This document shows, in pieces, positions 25,715-34,481 of a DNA stretch of 41,195 bases. The notes beneath the pieces were generated by a model, which saw nothing but the letters and a program-made list of their open reading frames with translations, was not told the origin of the DNA and did no database searches. How positions within the stretch are numbered: the first letter of the stretch is position 1; each line of letters begins with the position of its first letter. The position numbers were made by a program, and so were the translations under genes. This DNA is from Opitutaceae bacterium (GTDB taxonomy: Bacteria > Verrucomicrobiota > Verrucomicrobiia > Opitutales > Opitutaceae): contig JACMRG010000055.1 in NCBI GenBank assembly GCA_014376585.1, positions 1-41,195 of the forward strand, written 5' to 3'.

Positions 25715-27231
25715 GGTCGGGTGCGGGGGGATTGTTGGAGGAGGGCGAGTTTCGCGGCCATCGCGGCGGCGCGGGCGGGTTCGGCGGGGGCGAGATTTTT
25801 GGTCTCACCCGCATCGGTGGCGAGGTCGTAGAGCTGGGGCGCGGCGAGGTTGGCGGTCTCGGTGTTGGTATTTTTTTGGACCGCGACGCCGGGGGCGGGC
25901 GCGATGAATTTCCAATGGCCTTCGCGGAGCGCGAGTTTGCCGGCGTGCTCGATCACGTAGGCGCGGCCGGCGGGGGAATCGCCGAGGAGGGCGGCGCGCG
26001 CGTCGGGGCTGTCGGGGGCGTCGTTCTGGGCGAGGGTTTGGCCGGCGAGGGCGGCGCAGGTGGCGAGCAGATCGACGTGGCTGACGAGGGCGTCGGACAC
26101 GCCGGGCTGCACGCGTGCGGGCCAGCGGACGAGGAAGGGCACGCGGGTGCCGGCTTCGAAGCGGCTGTATTTGCCGCCGCGAAAGTTTGCGGCGGGGCGG
26201 TGGTCGCCGAGGCGGGTGACGGCGCCGTCCTGGTAGCCGTCGTCGATCACGGGGCCGTTGTCGCTGGAGAGGATCACGAGGGTGTCGCGCGCGAGGCCGT
26301 GGCGCTCAAGGGCGCCGAGGATTTCGCCGACCTCCCAGTCGAGCTGCACGATGGCGTCGCCGCGCGGGCCCATCGTGGTTTTGCCGACGAAGCGCGGGTG
26401 CGGGACGCGGGGGACGTGGATGTCGTGCGGGGCGAAGTAGAGGAAGAACGGGCGGGCCTTCTCGCGGCCGATGAAGGCGACGGCGCGGCCGGTGAAGGTG
26501 TCGGCCATGTCCTCATCGACCCATTGGGCGGCGCGGCCGCCGGTGGAGTAGCCGATGCGGCCGATACCGTTTACGACGGCCATGTTGTGGCCGTGGGACC
26601 AGTCGAGCTTGAGTTTCGCGCGGTCGGAGACGCCGGTGGGCTCGCCGGGAAACGGTTTATCGTAATCCACGCGGAGGGGGTCTTGCGGATCGAGGCCGAC
26701 GACGCGTTGGTTCTCCACGTAAACGCAGGGCACGCGGTCGGCGGTGGCGGCCATGATGAAGCTGTAGTCGAAGCCGACTTCGCGCGGACCGGGGGCGAGG
26801 GGTCGGTTCCAATCGAGTGGGACGCCGGGCGCGCCGAGGCCGAGGTGCCATTTACCGACGGCGGCGGTGATGTAGCCGGCGCGTTTGAGGACGGAGGGGA
26901 GGGTGGCGCGGGCGGGGTCGAGGACGAGGGCGGCGTCGCCGGGGAGGATGCCGGTGTTGGCGCGGCGCCAGGGGTATTCGCCGGAAAGGAGGGCGAAGCG
27001 CGAGGGCGTGCAGGTGCCGGAGGTGGCGTAGCCGGAGGTGAAACGCAGGCCTTCGCGGGCGAGGCGGTCCATATTCGGCGTGGCGACGCGGGTGGCGCCG
27101 TAGCAGCCGAGGTCGCCGTAGCCGAGGTCGTCGGCGTAGATGATGACGATATTGCGCGGGCGCGCGGGCTCGGCGGCGGGGAGGGTGGTGGTGAGGGCGA
27201 GGGCGGCGAGGAGGGCGGGGAGTTTCATCAT
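25711..27231 (-). CDS. Arylsulfatase A-like sulfatase (CTPSR)
   Basis: A 506-residue family S1 sulfatase with a signal peptide ending near 'LPAAEPA'. 'IIYADDLGYGDLGCYG' carries the first metal Asp pair, and Cys74 in 'TCTPSRFALLSGEYP' is a canonical formylglycine site. 'GKWHLG' (Lys, His) and 'SSDNGPVIDDGY' complete the active site. 'DWEVGEILGALERHGLARDT' is the common helix before the DNG motif. Length fits arylsulfatase A-like enzymes. It lies 47 bases downstream of a TonB-dependent receptor gene and is coupled to the next sulfatase, so all three are likely co-transcribed. Substrate is not known; the receptor pairing suggests a sulfated oligosaccharide. Confidence 0.88.
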   Translation of the reverse strand: MMKLPALLAALALTTTLPAAEPARPRNIVIIYADDLGYGDLGCYGATRVATPNMDRLAREGLRFTSGYATSGTCTPSRFALLSGEYPWRRANTGILPGDAALVLDPARATLPSVLKRAGYITAAVGKWHLGLGAPGVPLDWNRPLAPGPREVGFDYSFIMAATADRVPCVYVENQRVVGLDPQDPLRVDYDKPFPGEPTGVSDRAKLKLDWSHGHNMAVVNGIGRIGYSTGGRAAQWVDEDMADTFTGRAVAFIGREKARPFFLYFAPHDIHVPRVPHPRFVGKTTMGPRGDAIVQLDWEVGEILGALERHGLARDTLVILSSDNGPVIDDGYQDGAVTRLGDHRPAANFRGGKYSRFEAGTRVPFLVRWPARVQPGVSDALVSHVDLLATCAALAGQTLAQNDAPDSPDARAALLGDSPAGRAYVIEHAGKLALREGHWKFIAPAPGVAVQKNTNTETANLAAPQLYDLATDAGETKNLAPAEPARAAAMAAKLALLQQSPRTRP

Positions 27232-27278
27232 GGGGCGAGGGGTCGGGCGGTCGGGGCTGGGGGCGGCTGCATTGCCAT

Positions 27279-30200
27279 TTAGAAGGAGAAGGTGCTGGCG
27301 AGGGTCCAGCGGGTTTCGTTGGGGATGCGGATGACGGCGATGGTGCCGTCGGGGTTGGCGGTGACAGGGATGTCTTCGCCGTTACCCCAGGCGTTGCGGA
27401 CGTTGAGTTGCAGGCGCCAATCGACGGTTTTGAAAATCTTGCGGCGGTAGCCGACCCAGAAATCGCCGGCGAGTTCGGCGGGGCCGTAGTAGGGGTGTGC
27501 GAGGTCGGGAAACTGGGACTGCATCACCGGATCGGTGTCGCGGATCTGCGCGGTCGAGGGGTAGAGCGGGTTCGTGGCGACGATTTTTTGTTTGAGGCGT
27601 TCGCCGGTGAGGAACGGATTGCCGATGGCGATTTTATCCTGCCAGCGGACGGCGGTGCCGACGGTCATTTTGTTGAGGATGAAATTTTCGAAGCCCTTCA
27701 GGTCGTAGCTGGTGACGAGGTTGGCGCGCCATTTGCGTTGTTCGGGGGAGAGGGCGCCGTCGCGGGCGACGGTAGCGGAGAGGGGCGTGGTGATGTCGGA
27801 CGCGAAGCGTTGGGCGGTGGTCTGGCGCTCGGGGAGCGCGGGCGCCTGGTCAACGCCGAGGAGATTGAGTTTTACGAGGTTCGCGTAAACGGCGTCGGCG
27901 ACTTCTTTGGTGAGGCGGGCGGAGCCGTTGAGGACGGTCTCTTGTTTCGCGACGTTGAAGGAGACGCGCCAGCGGCGGGTGACGTTGCCGACGAGTTCGG
28001 CCTCGAAGCCGCGGGCGTCGAGGTCGCTGGTATCGGTGAGGCCGGCGATGCCGTCGGAAAGGAGGGTGGTGCCGGCGGGGTTGAAGCGGAGGTTTTTGAT
28101 CGTGTTGGCGGGCTCGGGGAGGAGCTTGAAGAGGGCGGAATAAATTTGGGCGTAAGAGGTGTAGCCGGCGGTGGTGACGCCGGGGATGGTGGCGAATTCG
28201 ATGCCCTGCGTCTGGGCGGCGAGGTAGCGGTTGATGAGAAAATTGGGGAAGCCGTAAGTGGCCGCGGTGGCGCCCTGGGCGTTGTTGGAGGAGTCGGTCT
28301 GGACGGTGTGAAACCAGTTCAAACGGAGGGAGACGCGGCGCTCGAGCATTTCGAGGAGGAGGCCGTATTCCCCGGTGGTGCCGGCGGGGGCGGGGATGAT
28401 CGCGCCTTTAAGATTGGTGCGGATGTTCTGGGGGTTGAAGTTGCCGGAGGCGTTGTAGTAGCCGCCGATTTCGAGGCCGAGGGGGAGGTTGGAGACGAGG
28501 CGGCGGGGCAGGCGGCCGACGAGGCTCCAGGTGAATTTGTGGGCGCTCTCGTCGAGATCGGGTGCGGAGCGGAGGCGGGTGCCGGAGAGGTCGAGCGCGC
28601 CGTCGGGGAGGCGGACGTTGCCCTCGCTGGAGAAGGTTTGGAGGGAGTCCCAGCGCCAGCCGACGACGCTGACGAGGGTGTCTTTGAAGAAATCGCTTTT
28701 GATGCTGACGGACTGGGAGTCGATGAGTTGGCGGCTCGTGGAACCACCGTTGAGGAAGCGGCGGACGAAAAGATTTTCGGTGACGAGGCGTTTGTTGGTG
28801 AAGTCGAAGAAGGTGACGTTGTGAACGTCGCCATCCTTGGGAATCCGGCCGTTGAAGACATCGGTGATGCGAACGTCGTTGGCGGAGGTGGCGGAGAGGA
28901 CGGAGGGGCCGACGTATTGGACGACGACGGGGCTGCGCCGGAAACCGTCGTTGATGGCGGTCTGGAAGACGTCGGTGTTGAGGTTGCGGGTGCCGCTCTC
29001 CCAGCCGACCTGGTAGTTGCGGTTAAACGTGTCGATACGCTGGCGGTTGAAGAGGCCGGTGACGATGTGGTTGCCGAGGGGGAGGCCGAGGAGCTTCACG
29101 CCGCGGTCTTCGAGATCGAGTTTGTAGAAGGCGGTGGCGCGGGAGGCCTCGCGGAGACGTCGGGTGATGCGGTCCTGGACGCCGAGCTGCTGGACGAAGG
29201 GGCGGCCGAGGTTGGGGTTGGGCTGGTCGTTGCCGAGGTATTGGGAGACGTCGATGTAGATGTCGCTCTGGCCGTTGCCCGCGCCGTTTTGGCCGAAGGA
29301 GAAGGGGAGGACGCGGCTGGAGGCGGTGCGCTGTTGATCGAAGGCGATCTCGACGCCGCCGCGGCCGGCGAAGAGTTCCTGGGAGAGGGCGGCGTTGCCG
29401 ACCTGGAAGGTTTGTTCGACGCGGTTGGAGCCGCCGGAGATGAGCCGCTCGCGGTAGTCGAAGATCCGACGGTTCTGAATCGTGGGGGCGACGAAGCCGG
29501 AGTAGGTGGCGTTGATGTTGACGGTGGAGATGGCGTCGATGGCGGGGCGGAGGTTGGGGTTTTGGGCGTAGCGGATGCGGCCCATGATGCCGGAGAGCCC
29601 GGCGAGGGCGGGGTTGGTGGTGTTGCGGTAGCCGGGGGTGATCTGGCCGGGCGTGTCGTAGATCAGCGGGACCTGGATGAAGTAGGGCACGGCGTAGTAG
29701 CCGCCGAAATTTTGAGGGATGGCGGAAGAGCTGATGCGGTTGTCCACGGTGACTTTGGGTGCCCAAATATAGCCGGGCGCGCCGACTTTCACGCGGGGAT
29801 CGACGGTGATGCCAGGGATGTCGTCGATCGCGGGATCGGGCGGGGCGAAGAAAATGCCGAAGGCATTAACGGGCGGGATGACGTTGACCGGGGTGGACTG
29901 GCTGTCGCCGATCTCGCCGGAGGCGCGGAGGGCGGTGCGGCCGAGGATGCCGGATTTTTTGCCGTCGCGGAGGACGAATTCGAGCGCGCCGTAGAGGCGG
30001 CGTTTGCGGTCGAAGGCGGGCTTTTGGAGGTAGTTGTTCTCCTCGTTGACGGTGGCGACACGCAGGGCGAGGCGGTCGCGGATAAGGACGCGGTTGAGGT
30101 CGAGCGTGGCCCGATAGGAGCCCTCGGAGCCGTAGCGGGTGCCGAGCTCGGTGCGGTCGCGGCGGAGCAGCGGGCGGACGACGGAGGCCTCGATGATGCC

Positions 30201-30803
30201 GGCGGGGTTGCCGATGCCGAAGAGGAGGGCGTTGGGCCCGCGGCTGATGGTGACGCGCGCGGTGTTGTAGGAATCGAAGGGGATATCGGTGGTGAAATAC
30301 TCGCGCGCGAGGGTGGCGGCGCCGATGCCGCGGACGCGCTGGTTGCCGGAGGGATTCTCGCGGCTCTCGGATTGGTCGGGACGGGTGTTGGCCTGCTCGC
30401 CGCCGGCGAAATTGCCGGAGACGCCACCGACTTCGGTGCTCGTCGTGAAGGAGAGGAGTTCGCCGATGTTGGTGGAGGCGGTGTCGGCGAGGAATTCGGG
30501 CGTGATGATGCTGATGGAGGCGCCGATGTCGCGGAGGGCGGTGTTGAGGCGGGTGCCGGAGAGGGTGCTGTTGGCGGAGTAGCCGACGGTGTCGTTGTCC
30601 TGCACGACGAAGGGGTCGAGGCGGACGGCGGTTTCGGCGGACGGGGGCGGGGCGGCGGGCGGGAGCGGAGGCACGGATTTGGCGGGCGCGGGGGTGGGGG
30701 CGGGGGCGGGATTGGCCGCGGCGGTCTGCGCGCGGAGGCAGGCCAGCGGCAGGGCGAGAGCGAGGGCAAGCAACAGGCCGCGGGGGTGAATGGCAGGGTG
30801 CAT
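27279..30803 (-). CDS. TonB-dependent receptor (large, no STN domain)
   Basis: A 1174-residue outer-membrane receptor with a signal peptide (MHPAIHPRGLLLALALALPL). A Pro/Ala-rich stretch (about 28-55) leads to 'VRLDPFVVQDNDTVGYSANS', the TonB-box-like lead-in typical of Opitutaceae receptors. The plug spans about 75-225 with 'RDIGASISIITPEFLADTAS' and 'RVTISRGPNALLFGIGNPAG'. The rest is a 22-strand-type barrel ending in 'RWTLASTFSF', with the C-terminal Phe needed for outer-membrane assembly. No N-terminal STN signalling domain, unlike the receptor at 34482-37688, so it probably imports without signalling. It lies 5' of two coupled sulfatases. A sulfated glycan fragment is the likely cargo. 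Confidence 0.9.
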   Translation of the reverse strand: MHPAIHPRGLLLALALALPLACLRAQTAAANPAPAPTPAPAKSVPPLPPAAPPPSAETAVRLDPFVVQDNDTVGYSANSTLSGTRLNTALRDIGASISIITPEFLADTASTNIGELLSFTTSTEVGGVSGNFAGGEQANTRPDQSESRENPSGNQRVRGIGAATLAREYFTTDIPFDSYNTARVTISRGPNALLFGIGNPAGIIEASVVRPLLRRDRTELGTRYGSEGSYRATLDLNRVLIRDRLALRVATVNEENNYLQKPAFDRKRRLYGALEFVLRDGKKSGILGRTALRASGEIGDSQSTPVNVIPPVNAFGIFFAPPDPAIDDIPGITVDPRVKVGAPGYIWAPKVTVDNRISSSAIPQNFGGYYAVPYFIQVPLIYDTPGQITPGYRNTTNPALAGLSGIMGRIRYAQNPNLRPAIDAISTVNINATYSGFVAPTIQNRRIFDYRERLISGGSNRVEQTFQVGNAALSQELFAGRGGVEIAFDQQRTASSRVLPFSFGQNGAGNGQSDIYIDVSQYLGNDQPNPNLGRPFVQQLGVQDRITRRLREASRATAFYKLDLEDRGVKLLGLPLGNHIVTGLFNRQRIDTFNRNYQVGWESGTRNLNTDVFQTAINDGFRRSPVVVQYVGPSVLSATSANDVRITDVFNGRIPKDGDVHNVTFFDFTNKRLVTENLFVRRFLNGGSTSRQLIDSQSVSIKSDFFKDTLVSVVGWRWDSLQTFSSEGNVRLPDGALDLSGTRLRSAPDLDESAHKFTWSLVGRLPRRLVSNLPLGLEIGGYYNASGNFNPQNIRTNLKGAIIPAPAGTTGEYGLLLEMLERRVSLRLNWFHTVQTDSSNNAQGATAATYGFPNFLINRYLAAQTQGIEFATIPGVTTAGYTSYAQIYSALFKLLPEPANTIKNLRFNPAGTTLLSDGIAGLTDTSDLDARGFEAELVGNVTRRWRVSFNVAKQETVLNGSARLTKEVADAVYANLVKLNLLGVDQAPALPERQTTAQRFASDITTPLSATVARDGALSPEQRKWRANLVTSYDLKGFENFILNKMTVGTAVRWQDKIAIGNPFLTGERLKQKIVATNPLYPSTAQIRDTDPVMQSQFPDLAHPYYGPAELAGDFWVGYRRKIFKTVDWRLQLNVRNAWGNGEDIPVTANPDGTIAVIRIPNETRWTLASTFSF

Positions 30804-30908
30804 GGGTGGGGTTGAGCCGGATCCGCCGACGGGATGACGGGGGATATCCTGACGGACTCAGGCCAGCGGGCTTATTGGGGGGCAATCCAAGGGAGAGACG
30901 TGGCCGGG

Positions 30909-33059
30909 TTAAGGGGCGTTGAACCGGAGCGTGCCGGTGGTTTCGCGGCCCGTGGCGAGTTCGCGCACGATGGCGGTGGCGCGGTGTTCACCGGGGGCGA
31001 GGGTGGGCAGGGCGAGGAGGTGGTAGTGATCGGAGAGGCCGGGTCCTTTGGCGCGCGGGCGTTCCACAAGGACGGCCGTGGCGGGCGCATCGTCGAGGGT
31101 GAGGCGCACCAGCTCGGCGAGGGGAGATTGGGGGAGGCCCTGCGGGGTGTTTTTCCACGCGCAGCGCACGCGCAGGGCGAGGCCGTGCGCGGGGCGGCCG
31201 ACTTCAAATTCGTCGTCGGGCCGCAGCGCGACGAGGGAGACGAGGGGGCGCGAGGCGGGGCCGTCGTTCCACCAGCGCCACGTGGCCTCGCGGGCGCGGA
31301 CGAAGGCGAGGACTTCGTCGGAGCCGCTGTGCAACCAAGTCTCGCCGCGGCTGACCTCGTCGTGGCGCGCGGCGACGACGCGGTTTTTCGCCAACGCCTC
31401 CAGCCAGCCGGCCCAAGTGGGCGCGGTGGCGAGGAAGAGCGTGCGATAGCCGGTAGTCTGATCGGCGAACCACCAGGACTCGGCGCCGTGCGCGTCTTGC
31501 AGGCCGACGAACGGGAGCTGTCCGCGCCAGCGATGAAGGAAGGGTTCCGAGTTGGTGAAATCGGGATTGCCGAAGTGAAACGTGCTGATGGCCGCGAAGC
31601 CGCCGCGCTCGACGGAATCATCAAGGAGGGCGCGCACGAGTTCTTCGTTTTCGCCGAACTGCCATACGAGGCGGCCTTGCCCGCGACGGAGCGGCTCGAG
31701 GCGGCGCGTGCGGAAATCCGGCCACGTCACGGGTGGCGACGTTTCGCCACGCGCGCCGAGGGGCGGGCCGATGGCGGTGTCGGCGGGGGCCATCACGTCG
31801 CTCATGTGGCTGTAGGTGCCGAGGCCGGGCACGTCGATCCAAGTGCCGTATTCTTCGTCGGCGCGGAAAAATTTTACGGGCACGCGCGCCTCGGCGGCGA
31901 GGGCGGCGGCGCGGGCGAGCCTCGCGGGGGTGGCGTTTTTCGCGCCCCAGAGGTCGATGCGCAGCGCGCCCGCGAGGGCGACGGCTTCGGCGGGGCTGCC
32001 GGTGCCGTGGGCTTCGAGCTGGAGGGAAAAAAGTTTCAGATTTTCCGGCAGCGCGGTGCGCGTCGGCGCGGCGCGGCGGGTGATGTCCGCCCGAGGTTCG
32101 GCGGGGCCGAGCGCGGCGAGGGCGTCGAGCGCGTGGTAGGTGGCGAGGGGGTTGCTGAGCCAGCCGGGGCGGTCGGCGAAGCCGCCGTCGGCGTTGGCCA
32201 GGCGGTGCAGCCAGGCGCGGGTGGCGGCGGGATCGGCGGGCGCGGCGCCGAGGAGTTGGAGGGCGCGCAGGACGGCGCGCGTGTAGGCGACGTCGGTGAC
32301 GCCACCGAACGCGGGCGCGGGTTGATAGGTGAAACCGCCGTCGGGCAACTGGCAGGCGTGGAGCCACGCGACGGTCGCGGCGGGATTCCCGGGGGGCGGC
32401 AGGCCGAGGGTGCGCGCGGCTTGGAGGCCCCAGAGCGTGTTCATGACGTGGCCGTCGCCGCCGTCGGCGGCGGGGGTGTTGTTGTAAGAGCCGTTGGCGC
32501 GGCGGCGGGCGGTCACGTAATCGGTGAACGCGGGGCGGAGCGGGGCGAGGGGCAGGCCGAGGAGGGCGCTGGCCTGCACGAGGCCGAGCTCGGATTGGAA
32601 GACGGGGTAGCCGTGCTGCTCGTATTGCTTCAGGTAGGGGAGCGGGGCGGTGAAGGTGGCGATACGAGCGTGGAAATCGACGGCGGCGTCGCCGAGCCAC
32701 ACGAGGGCCTGCACCTGTTGGAATTCAAAGCTGCGGCGCTCCTGCTCCAGTTTCTTCAGCTCGCGCGGGTGGTGTGTGCGGACGAAGTGGGCAAGCGCGG
32801 CGGGAGCGGGCGGGGTGACGCCGAGGAGGTGGTGGCAGCCGATGGTGGCGTAGGTGGGCGTGAGATGGGAGCGCGCCTGGTCGGAGAAGGCATAGCCGCC
32901 GTCGGGGCGGGCGTGGGCGGCGAGGTAGCGGAGGATGGGCGCGGCGGCATCCCCGGCGGCGGCGGATTGCGCGGAGAGGCGGCGCGGCAGCGAGGCCGCG
33001 AGGCCGGCGGCGGCGAGGGTTTTGAGCAGCGTGCGGCGGGTGAGGCGGGGTGCGGGCAT
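30909..33059 (-). CDS. Tat-exported alpha/alpha-toroid protein with PHP-like C-terminal region
   Basis: A 716-residue protein beginning MPAPRLTRRTLLKTLAAAGL, a twin-arginine signal. Residues about 35-330 are prenyltransferase/squalene-cyclase-like toroid repeats: 'RPDGGYAFSDQARSHLTPTY', 'LPDGGFTYQPAPAFGG', 'NADGGFADRPGWLSNPLATY'. About 335-580 looks PHP-like, with candidate metal residues in 'STFHFGNPDF', 'LQDAHGAESWW' and 'RHDEVSRGETWLHSGSDE'. A beta-sandwich follows (about 590-716). I do not know the reaction. The toroid may bind or cyclise a lipid or act as a lyase-like sugar-binding domain; the PHP part suggests metal-dependent hydrolysis. It lies 5 bases downstream of a sulfatase gene and 105 bases upstream of a TonB receptor gene. 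Confidence 0.55.
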   Translation of the reverse strand: MPAPRLTRRTLLKTLAAAGLAASLPRRLSAQSAAAGDAAAPILRYLAAHARPDGGYAFSDQARSHLTPTYATIGCHHLLGVTPPAPAALAHFVRTHHPRELKKLEQERRSFEFQQVQALVWLGDAAVDFHARIATFTAPLPYLKQYEQHGYPVFQSELGLVQASALLGLPLAPLRPAFTDYVTARRRANGSYNNTPAADGGDGHVMNTLWGLQAARTLGLPPPGNPAATVAWLHACQLPDGGFTYQPAPAFGGVTDVAYTRAVLRALQLLGAAPADPAATRAWLHRLANADGGFADRPGWLSNPLATYHALDALAALGPAEPRADITRRAAPTRTALPENLKLFSLQLEAHGTGSPAEAVALAGALRIDLWGAKNATPARLARAAALAAEARVPVKFFRADEEYGTWIDVPGLGTYSHMSDVMAPADTAIGPPLGARGETSPPVTWPDFRTRRLEPLRRGQGRLVWQFGENEELVRALLDDSVERGGFAAISTFHFGNPDFTNSEPFLHRWRGQLPFVGLQDAHGAESWWFADQTTGYRTLFLATAPTWAGWLEALAKNRVVAARHDEVSRGETWLHSGSDEVLAFVRAREATWRWWNDGPASRPLVSLVALRPDDEFEVGRPAHGLALRVRCAWKNTPQGLPQSPLAELVRLTLDDAPATAVLVERPRAKGPGLSDHYHLLALPTLAPGEHRATAIVRELATGRETTGTLRFNAP

Positions 33060-33064
33060 GGGCG

Positions 33065-34417
33065 TTACTGGCCGTCAGCTTTGGCTTTGGCCGCATTTTT
33101 CCCGGCGCCGGGGCGCGGGGTTTCGTCGATGGGCCAGAGGGCGGAATCCACGCGGGCGATTTTGAGGAATTCCTCGAAGCGTTTCACCTCGGCGGGGTGG
33201 CTCGCGGCGAGGTCGGTCTGCTCGGCGGGATCGGTGGCGAGGTCGTAGAGTTCGACCGGGCGTTTCGAGCCGAGGCGGACGGCCTTGAAGTCGCCCATGC
33301 GGGCGGCCTGGGTGAAGCCGCGCTCGTGAAATTCGAAATAGAGCGGCGGGTGGGCGACGGGTTTGCCCTCGAGCCACGCGGGGAGGACGGAGATGCCGTC
33401 GAGGCCGGCGGGGGCGGGCTGGCCGGTGAGGGCGGCGAGGGTGGGAAGCACGTCCCAGAAGGTCCAGACTTGCGGGCTGGTGGCGCCGGCTTTCACGTGG
33501 CCGGGCCAGCGGAGGATACTGGGGGAGCGGAGGCCGCCTTCATACATGTCGCGCTTGTAGCCGCGGAGCGCGCCGGAATGGGCGAAGAGTTCGTCGCGCC
33601 AGGCGGCGCCGTTGTCGCTGGCGAAGATGACGAGGGTGTTCTCGTCGAGGCCGAGGTCCTTGAGGAGGGCCATGATGCGGCCGACGTCGCGGTCGAGGCG
33701 GGTGATCATGGCGGCGAGGGTCTTGAGATCGGCGGGCCAGGTTTCCTTTTCGTAGGGGGCGAGGTCGGGGACCTGGAGTTTGGCGTGGGGGAGGGTGAAG
33801 GCGGCGTAGAGGAAAAACGGGTGGTCTTTACTGCGGCGGATGAAGTCGAGGGCTTCGTCGGCGATGAGGTCGTGGGAGTAGGTTTTACCGTCGAGGGGGA
33901 CGACCTGGTCGTTGCGCCAGAGGTGATCGGGGTAGTATTCGTGGGCGCGGAGCTGGCAGTTGTAGCCGTAGAAATAATCGAAGCCCATTTTGTTGGGGAC
34001 GCTGGCGGAGCCGGGCTGGCCGAGGCCCCATTTGCCGGTGATGCCGGTGGCGTAGCCGGCGCGTTGCATGAGGTGGCCGAGGGTGAAGGTTTCGGCCGGC
34101 ATGGGGGTCTGGCCCTCGGGCTTGAGCTCGCGGTTGCCGCGGATGTAGGCGTGGCCGCCGTGGAGGCCGGTGAGGAGGGAGCAGCGCGAGGGCGCGCAGA
34201 CGGTCGCGCCCGCGTAGGCCTGGGTGAACTTGGTGCCTTCGGTGGCGAGGCGGTCGAGGTGCGGAGTCCGGATGAGCTTTTGGCCGAAGGCGCCGATGTC
34301 GCCGTAGCCGAGGTCGTCGGCGAGGATGAAGACGACGTTGGGCGGGCGGGCGGCGGCGGCGGTCGTGGCGAATGCGAGCAACGCGAGAGCGGAGCGGGCG
34401 AGGACGGGGAATTTCAT
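33065..34417 (-). CDS. Arylsulfatase-like sulfatase (CAPSR)
   Basis: A 450-residue family S1 sulfatase with a signal peptide ending near 'TTAAAA'. 'VVFILADDLGYGDIGAFG' holds the metal Asp pair; Cys74 in 'VCAPSRCSLLTGLHGGHAYI' is the formylglycine site; 'TGKWGLGQPG' has the active-site Lys but Gly replaces the usual His of GKWHLG; 'ASDNGAAWRDE' completes the metal site. The 'HGGHAYIRGN' stretch after the signature marks the subgroup often met in marine and soil polysaccharide loci. The C-terminal tail (about 430-450) is Lys/Ala-rich and not conserved. It follows the STN-type receptor gene by 64 bases and likely shares its transcript. Confidence 0.88.
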   Translation of the reverse strand: MKFPVLARSALALLAFATTAAAARPPNVVFILADDLGYGDIGAFGQKLIRTPHLDRLATEGTKFTQAYAGATVCAPSRCSLLTGLHGGHAYIRGNRELKPEGQTPMPAETFTLGHLMQRAGYATGITGKWGLGQPGSASVPNKMGFDYFYGYNCQLRAHEYYPDHLWRNDQVVPLDGKTYSHDLIADEALDFIRRSKDHPFFLYAAFTLPHAKLQVPDLAPYEKETWPADLKTLAAMITRLDRDVGRIMALLKDLGLDENTLVIFASDNGAAWRDELFAHSGALRGYKRDMYEGGLRSPSILRWPGHVKAGATSPQVWTFWDVLPTLAALTGQPAPAGLDGISVLPAWLEGKPVAHPPLYFEFHERGFTQAARMGDFKAVRLGSKRPVELYDLATDPAEQTDLAASHPAEVKRFEEFLKIARVDSALWPIDETPRPGAGKNAAKAKADGQ

Positions 34418-34481
34418 CGGGGCGGGGGGATTTTAGGATTTCGCCGCGGAGGCGGGACCAGGAACTCGGAGGCGGAGGGGA

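Noticed and set aside
25732-27282. Long plus-strand frame opposite the CTPSR sulfatase
   Set aside because: Same antisense effect; composition is Gly/Ala/Val/Glu-rich and the opposite strand encodes all sulfatase motifs.
27408-30815. A very long open frame (over 1100 codons) on the plus strand opposite the TonB-dependent receptor
   Set aside because: High-GC genes often leave their antisense frame open. The product is low-complexity (Gly, Ala, Val, Glu, Asp) with no domain, while the minus-strand frame has a full receptor with signal peptide and C-terminal Phe.
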